Below are positions 57,601 to 64,000 of a stretch of DNA of 64,000 nt, piece by piece (the first letter of the stretch is position 1; every line of letters begins with the position of its first letter). The notes beneath the pieces were generated by a model. The model was not told where the DNA came from, did not search any database, and saw only the letters and a program-made list of their open reading frames with translations. The stretch is from Setaria digitata (lineage: Eukaryota; Nematoda; Chromadorea; Rhabditida; Setariidae): NCBI GenBank assembly GCA_003640385.1, contig RCAB01000055.1, positions 62,001-126,000 of the forward strand, given 5' to 3'. Position numbers and translations under genes: made by a program.

Positions 57601-60600
57601 TTGACACTTATTCCACAGTTTCATACAGTATTCTATTGGACGCTATCGCATACTGTATCATACTATACCACCAGCATATGCGACATTACAGTACATTATT
57701 TTAGGCTCTGGTAATTCCATATTTATTTTTCTATTATTGCATAAAAAGAGCTCTATTTCTTCATTTTTTTTTTTTTTTTTTGTTTTTTTGCAAATACAGA
57801 TACAGGGATTTTTATGCATATAGAAGCGATTAATTTACAAAAAAGAAGTTAATGAGAAAAAACTTTTTTCTATCAAATTTTTAAATTATTTAAAATTCTT
57901 TTCTTTTTTTAAATGATAATGAATTATCCATTCATTCTTGCGCCATCTTTTGTGGAGCGAAAAATGAAAACTAAGCAAGATTAAACAATAAAATTGTAAA
58001 TTAAAGAAAATGATGATCATGCATATTGAGAGCGGATCATCTCGTTTTAAATTCATTAACAGTTGATAAATCTTTCCATTGGAAACGATGCAACCAAAAT
58101 TTTGTTATTTCCGTGATGAAATAATTCGTTTAATGAGGTAAATATTTCGTCTGGATTGTTAAAAAAAAAAAAAAGAAAAAGTTGAAATGATACTTATTTA
58201 TCATACCAAGACAAAATACCAAAAGAAAAAAGAAATTTGCAAAACTAATATTAGGATATAAAAAAAATTTGTAATGACAATTTGATCTTGATCACTTTTC
58301 TATTCAGTTTTTTTTTCTTTAATTTTTCGCCAACTCATAATATGCGAAATCAGTGCATCCAGGTCACGTTAAAAAATATCTCTAGTGAAAATTAAACTGC
58401 TAATTGATCATTAAAATTATGATGTATTTAATTCTCGTATATTATTCTTCATGAACTTTTGCTGTTCTTTCCAAATGCTGTCGAAAATCTGGAAAAAATA
58501 CAAGAAAAAAAAAAAACAAGTTTTTTTTTTGTGACTTTCTTGCAGTTCTTCATTAAATTCTCGTTTTTATGGCAACAGCAAAAAAGAAAAAAAAACACTT
58601 ACATATCGCTCAATAAATTGCTAGTTTGAAAATACCTTCCTTCTTTGCATAAATGGCCGACATAATTAAGGAATTGAGGCAATTAGTGCAATATATTTAT
58701 TGATTGATTAGAATTCGATTTGTTTACCACCTGTAAATGATAATAACTATAACAAGAATAAAAATCACAATGACAATAACAATAAACATGATGATGGTAA
58801 CAAGAATAACAGCAGTGATATCTCTCGGACTACTCTTAAGAATTATGGTGTTGATAAACATAGTAAGTGACAATGACAAGGAATGACAGCGATATGATAA
58901 TGGTAATAATGGTAATAACAATGATGATGTTCATAATAATAATAATTTTTACAAAATGACAATGATAATGATGAAATAATGTAAAATAAATACAGGTGGA
59001 AAGTTTCAAACTATTTATAGGCAGCAAAAGGTAACATTTAAAATTTCACAACATCGCTTAAAACAGGAATTCGTGGAAGAAACAGATGGAAGCTCAACGG
59101 TAAATAAAGATAAAAATGGAATAGTTCCATCATGCTTATTCAATTACGATAGCTTAATTGCACTTAATAATCATTATTGCTAAAATGATAATCTTATTAT
59201 GATATTTGAGCGGAATTAATCACAATATTTAATCCTTTTATTTTAGCAGTGAACATATATACATTTTTTTTTCTAAGATATATGCATTTATAATTTTGTA
59301 TATATATATATATATATATCATAATTTTAAGTTTTAGAAATCAATGACTAAATTGCTATCTTAAAATTAACTCGTTGATTTTTTCATTAAAATCGATTTC
59401 AATGAGAAAAATATAAATTATATTTTATTGTGAGTTCAAAAATTAGTACAACAATAAAATATTATCGGCAGAGCTGTGCCGTACAACAATAGAAAATGAA
59501 AAAGGGAAGTATTTGAGAAGGACGAGGGCATAATTTAAGTTCATAATTAAACTTTTAATTTCACGATTGAACAAACGTCTTCAATTTATTTCTATAAAGA
59601 ATTCGCATAATCTACGTTTTTTTTTTTTTATATTTATTTATTTATTTATTCATTTTTTTTTTTTAAATTCACATAATCTGCGTAATTTGGGTTAAGAAAT
59701 TCAGTTTTTATTATCTGCAATTTTCTTCTTTTGAATTTTTTTTTTCTTTGAAAATTTATTCATTTCCATCTCATTACATTCCCACCCATCCACATGATGA
59801 TACATAAAAGGGGATGAATTTGACTGTTGTTGTTGTATAACAAATTCTTACCAAAAACTGGTAATATGAAATGAGCTGATTAGTTTCTTTTTTTTTCGTT
59901 TCCATTTTTTGCGTCTTTTTTTTGAGAAATATTTTATCAAATTATTTGTATGCTTCCCTTTTTAAATACTTTCATAATTTTTCAATCTTTTCATCATTCT
60001 AACATTTTCTTTATTTAGTGTTTAGAAACTAATATACAAAAGATGTGGAAAGTTTCGCATGAAGTAATTATATCAGGGATTATCATTATTCATTTTCCTT
60101 CTTTCTAACTAACAGATTAATGAATTTTATAGCGAGTTGTAATAATTCCATCAGTGCTTTGCATTCATTTAAATAATTCATGAACAGATGATTACCAGTT
60201 GATATGCATAGATAGCTATGTCAATCATCTGTTTGTCCATATTATCACAACGAAAAATCTATGATTAAAATAGCCGATTCCAGCTGACGCGTAATGTTAA
60301 AATATTCGATATGAATATGAATTCGAATGTTTTGAAATAATGTTTAATAAATGATTGAAAATTGATCGATGTACGTTCCGGAGTGAATAATTGATATGAT
60401 AAAAGCAAAACAAAAGCTCGGCGGACTAGTGTTAAGAAAGTTAAATTCTTTTCATCATGCCGACCTTCCGCTGGTTTCAAATTTTTGAAATTTATTTCGC
60501 AAAGAAATTTCTGAAGAAAATTTCTTCTGAAACAGAACTACCAGTTGTAATTAACAGTGAAAGAAAAAGAATTTGTCATCCAAATGGAACTGAAATATTG

Positions 60601-61507
60601 AAAATAATTGTTATAATTATCTTTTAGATTGGATACGGTTATATTTTGAAAATTCTGGATAACAGATTGAATTGTGATTAGTTTTAGTCACTTATTAATT
60701 ATTGCATTCATTAATTGTCACTTTTACGCTCCATTAGTTAACAATTGTTTGTAGAACAAATTAAAATTTCATATAAGGAAAATTACTTCTGAAGATTCTA
60801 AGCAAACATTTAACAGTGTTCATAATATAAACATATAATTTCATTTTTAAATCATTCATGAAAAAAAAGTACAGTTATTACGCAGTAAATAATGCATTGT
60901 TATCTCGAATATTTGAAATTTATAAACTTACATGTTCCTTTTTTCGAGACTTTTGTAATATGCCCATTAATTAATTTTTAAAATAAAAGTCAATGTAATT
61001 TAAGGGAATATTTTCGCCCTTTTCCCTTTGTCTTACTTAAAAATCACTTCAAATATGCTAATTATACATCTAAAAAAGAAAGAATTAAATAAATTTAAGA
61101 CAGTTGAATATATTGCACTTTAAGTAATCGCAATTGGTCGCAATAAGAGTGCAAAAAACAATCGCACTTTTGGTTTTTTTTAGTCATTTAAGGAGTATTC
61201 AATCGATTTTTCATGCATGAAATTTTGTTTAATTTTCCAGTTAATAAAGTTATTTGAATTCGAATTTAAAAGTGAAATTTTGGACTAAAGTGGAAATTTA
61301 AAATCGAAATTCTTTCATCACCATGTTACTTACCATCACTCCATAATGAGAGCAGTAATTAATGAGGCTAACAACATCAAGTAATTACAGCCAATTAATT
61401 AATTACAGCCAAGTAATTGCTGCTACTGCTACCACTGCCACTATTGCCACTAGTATTGCTGGCTGCAGCATTGAAGGGAAAGTTCATACTTGCACTTCAG
61501 CGATTCG
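54665..61507. other. 7-kb AT-rich intergenic region
   Basis: No recognisable coding exon. It contains a GATAAT-type low-complexity block (58730-58950), an (AT)n run near 59300, and TTTA repeats near 59630. A less AT-rich segment near 57035-57070 ends in a good minus-strand donor at 56991. Short ORFs on both strands are low-complexity. Confidence 0.55.
56992..57070 (-). other. Candidate non-coding 5' exon of the secreted-protein gene
   Basis: The minus strand carries a local GC-rich patch (CGCGCCGTACTTGCGG) followed by TCTAC and a consensus GTAAGT donor (56991-56986). It lies 2.3 kb upstream of the ATG at 54664, which has no strong acceptor-free leader of its own. There is no conserved coding frame, so it is proposed only as a 5' UTR exon. 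Confidence 0.25.
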
Positions 61508-61582
61508 ATGGGCGATTTATTGGTAAGTGATGACTTCGTCGTTGTTCCGTTTCGTTCCGGAGTGTACTCCGGCAACGGCTGA
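61508..61582 (+). CDS. 24-codon upstream ORF overlapping the sirtuin start
   Basis: An ATG 22 bases before the sirtuin start opens a different frame (MGDLLVSDDFVV...), running to TGA at 61580-61582, 50 bases inside the sirtuin coding sequence. It follows an acceptor-like CACTTCAG (ending at 61500), so on a trans-spliced mRNA it would be the first AUG. Scanning ribosomes would have to leak past it, so it could repress sirtuin translation. The peptide itself is probably not functional. Confidence 0.5.
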   Translation: MGDLLVSDDFVVVPFRSGVYSGNG

Positions 61583-62411
61583 GAACGTCAAGGGATTTGT
61601 GGATGTCTTGAGGACTGTTAAGCATTTGGTTGTGTTAACCGGTGCCGGGATATCGACCGAATCCGGCATTCCGGATTATCGTTCACCAAAAGTTGGTCAG
61701 TATGCGCGTACCAATCATCGTCCTGTGTTACATGGCGATTTCATGCAATCTTTAGCTGTCCGGAAGCGTTACTGGACTCGGAATTACGTTGCATGGCCAC
61801 GTTTTTCCGACTCAAAGCCCAACGAAACGCACCAAACTATTGCCAACTGGGAGAAAAGTGAACGATTCACGTGGCTTATCACGCAAAACGTGGACGGTTT
61901 GCATACAGCAGCTGGATCTAAAATGCTAACAGAATTGCATGGTTGTGGGCGACGTGTTATTTGTATGAACTGCCATGCTGTGTATAATCGGCAAGTGGTA
62001 CAAGAATGGATTCAGAAGAAGAATCCGAATTGGTATATGGAAGAGATCGGAGAATTGGCACCGGATGGTGATTGTGATATTCCGGATAAAGCAGTGAATA
62101 ATTTTGACCCTCCAGTTTGCCCAAATTGTGGTCCGGAATCAATTCTGAAGACTGATGTCGTCTTTTTCGGTGGATTCATTGATCGAGAAGTTCACAACAA
62201 GTGTTATGATATGGTGAAAAGTTGTGATGGGATGCTGGTGCTTGGCTCATCACTTACCGTTCTTTCCGGTTATCGTTACGTGAAACAAGCATATGACCAG
62301 TCTGTGCCAATTTTAATTGTCAATATTGGTTCTACCGCTGCTGACGATTTAGCTACCATTAAATTATCCGCAAAATGTTCTGAAATCATCAGACATGTTC
62401 CAGAGCTATAG
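61530..62411 (+). CDS. SIRT4-class (class II) mitochondrial sirtuin
   Basis: NAD+-dependent lysine deacylase / ADP-ribosyltransferase family; SIRT4 acts in mitochondria on glutamine and fatty-acid metabolism, and C. elegans has sir-2.2 and sir-2.3. One uninterrupted 293-residue frame holds the whole catalytic core. It has GAGIS at 38-42, GIPDYRS at 46-52, TQNVDGLH at 118-125, catalytic His137 in ELHGC, zinc cysteines at 145/148 (CMNC) and 197/200 (CPNC), VVFFG at 210-214, and GSSLTV plus NIG for NAD+ binding. SIRT4-typical features include HRPVLHGDF, RYWTRNYVAWP and APDGD. ATG 61530 is used because family alignment begins near FVPE; the preceding GTG is not a start. The N-terminus is short (MTSSLFRF) and is a weak mitochondrial presequence. 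Unlike every other gene here it has no introns and is visibly less AT-rich. Confidence 0.96.
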   Translation: MTSSLFRFVPECTPATAENVKGFVDVLRTVKHLVVLTGAGISTESGIPDYRSPKVGQYARTNHRPVLHGDFMQSLAVRKRYWTRNYVAWPRFSDSKPNETHQTIANWEKSERFTWLITQNVDGLHTAAGSKMLTELHGCGRRVICMNCHAVYNRQVVQEWIQKKNPNWYMEEIGELAPDGDCDIPDKAVNNFDPPVCPNCGPESILKTDVVFFGGFIDREVHNKCYDMVKSCDGMLVLGSSLTVLSGYRYVKQAYDQSVPILIVNIGSTAADDLATIKLSAKCSEIIRHVPEL

Positions 62412-63345
62412 ATTCATACCTTCGGGGAAAATATAATTTGTGACTGGTCACGAGAAAATCTTCCAGAAATCGGTTAGTCCATATACTGGATTAATTTCGA
62501 AACGGACCACTTTCTAGATAATTTAGGAATTTAATACAATAGACTAAGGTAGAAATTATCTAAAGGAAAAATTTTCTAAACTGGATAAGGAAAAGTGGTG
62601 TCTTCTTCATATGTTAATACATAGTGAATGAAACTGTGTTTCAGGGATTTTTTTTTAAAACTTTCTCGCGCAGTCCAAAATGTCGATATAACTACAAAAT
62701 CCTAAGATACGAATTAATTTGCGAAGCTTTATTTTAAAATTATATTTCCCTTCTGACAAAATGTTGTATGTAACATCTATTAGTGTCCGTCAGTCATAGG
62801 CTTTCCGCAAGATTGAATTGATTGTTGTTAATGTTAGAGTTATCTACAGCTTCATCGTTATATTTATTCAGACTAAAAACCAAACTTTATTGTCATGTCT
62901 AAATGCCTAAGTGAAGAATTCAGTCTGTAAATCCAGCACTTATTGCGCCTTTAATGTAATTAATGCAAAAAGGAAAAAAAAGAAGATACTGCTGCATTTT
63001 ATGTTAACATAAACAACAGAGTTATTTTATTTATAGCAACAATTTTCTCCGATAAAAATAACATTCATACTGTACAAACTATAAAAATCAACCAACATAT
63101 TCATATTGATATCGTCATCTTTTCTTTCCGGATTTAGTTTCCCCCTGCAAAAAAAAAAAAAAAAAAAAACAATAAAGTACAGGTGTAAGATAAAACTGCT
63201 GATAACAAAATAGTTATAACTGCAACAGAATGAATCGCATACTTCTACCAAATTAAAGCCTAACTTTTGTTTTATTCTACATCCTAAAAAAAAGACTTTT
63301 GGAAGCCTGCCACAGAGAAGAAAAATTCCTGAAATATATAAGACT
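62412..63345. other. Convergent 3' region between sirtuin and neuroguidin
   Basis: 3' flanks of two convergent genes. The minus-strand polyadenylation hexamer AATAAA (TTTATT on +, 63026-63031) lies about 315 bases below the neuroguidin stop. A long A run at 63147-63168 is followed by AATAAA on the + strand. No gene seen. Confidence 0.6.
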
Positions 63346-63848
63346 TTAAGCAGTTAATTTCACCTTTTTTCCTCTAGCAGAAAGGCGAGGTTTCTTGCAA
63401 AATTTCTTATTCTTCCCCACTTTCCTGCGTTTTCCACTACCTGCTGCACGATTACCATCTTTCTCAGCATCTTTCACGGCCATATAATTACCAAATTGGA
63501 GTAGCTCGTCGAGAATATTTTGTCGATTTCGAATCCTTTTATTATGCCTTTCCTTCTTCGTCACTTGTAGTCGTATAAGGTAATCCTCTTCATATCTAAA
63601 ATGGAGAGAAACGGAAATCTCTGGAATCGCTAAAGCAGTTTAAACTTGTAGATGTGATATAAGACTTGTAACCATGGAAAAGATGTTCAAAATTTATATA
63701 TTGAAACACTTAGAATGTTGTTTTAAAAATTTCATTGGGAAAAGAAAAGAAAAAGAAAAATTCCTAGTGAGATGAAATTAAAAAAAAGAAATACAAGCCT
63801 TTGCTTCTCAATATCTCCTTGCTTCTTTCTCCTGATTATATTGTCATC
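63346..63848 (-). CDS. Neuroguidin / LCP5 (Sas10/Utp3 family) C-terminal part
   Basis: Small-subunit processome protein needed for 18S rRNA maturation; neuroguidin also acts in translational control. Two minus-strand exons are visible, 63848-63799 and 63595-63346. Upstream coding lies beyond the window edge. The first reads DDNIIRRKKQGDIEKQ. The last begins YEEDYLIRLQVTKKERHNKR, the conserved end block of the family, followed by a Lys/Arg-rich tail (nucleolar-type) ending KKVKLTA. Phase is kept only if the intron uses a GC donor (AAAG then GCTTGT); the nearby GT donor gives an immediate stop. It is convergent with the sirtuin gene. The family assignment is good, though UTP3 itself is an alternative. 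Confidence 0.75.
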
Positions 63849-64000
63849 CTGAAAAATTAGAGATTTAACTCAACAAAAAATCGTCCTATTTTTTGATGCG
63901 CTTACTCTAATTTGTTAAAAAACGTAAGGGAAGAAATCTTGGCGACCAGAACATGTACCACGTTATACCAAATACTAAATACTGATGAAGACCAGAACAA

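Noticed and set aside
58724..59027. Minus-strand Ile/Val-rich frames
   Set aside because: They come from a GATAAT/GGTAAT low-complexity repeat.

Overview
This window looks like nuclear DNA of a nematode, probably a filarial or other spirurid worm. It is very AT-rich with many poly-A and poly-T runs. Its genes are cut into small exons joined by short GT-AG introns with TTTCAG-type acceptors, and several genes open directly behind a strong splice acceptor with only a few bases of 5' leader, as expected for spliced-leader trans-splicing. The species call is an inference. I saw no bacterial operon, CRISPR array, rRNA or convincing tRNA.

Layout. 1-11 kb: no complete gene, one or two candidate exons. 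11.1-15.9 kb (-): a small TALE-class homeodomain gene with three exons. 16-30 kb: low-complexity sequence with no recognisable gene, probably introns or intergenic. 30.1-46.5 kb (-): four genes head to tail, read as SECIS-binding-protein-2-like L7Ae protein, acyl-protein thioesterase (LYPLA/APT), TM9SF4-type nonaspanin, and a DNAJC22-like multispanning protein whose C-terminal J-like region lacks HPD. Their spacing and acceptors make this a candidate operon. 48.5-49.3 kb (+): a 76-residue IF1-type ATPase inhibitor, divergent from the SBP2 gene. 50.8-54.7 kb (-): a secreted Pro/Tyr-rich protein I cannot assign. 55-61 kb: AT-rich intergenic DNA. 61.5-62.4 kb (+): an intact intronless SIRT4-class sirtuin. 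63.3-64 kb (-): the 3' end of a neuroguidin/LCP5 gene, convergent with the sirtuin and cut by the window edge.

Most exon chains were assembled by hand from splice signals, phase continuity and family conservation. Every junction in TM9SF4, LYPLA (219-residue form), SBP2-like, DNAJC22-like, IF1 and the homeodomain gene keeps reading frame. Functionally the window holds housekeeping and membrane-traffic genes (TM9SF4, APT, DNAJC22-like), mitochondrial-energy genes (SIRT4, IF1-like), selenoprotein translation (SBP2-like), ribosome biogenesis (neuroguidin) and one developmental regulator. Apart from the candidate operon I see no pathway linking them. I did not find a clearly new molecular system. 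The most unusual items are the HPD-less DNAJC22, the TALE protein, the unassigned secreted protein, the presequence-less IF1, and the sirtuin start with an overlapping upstream ORF.
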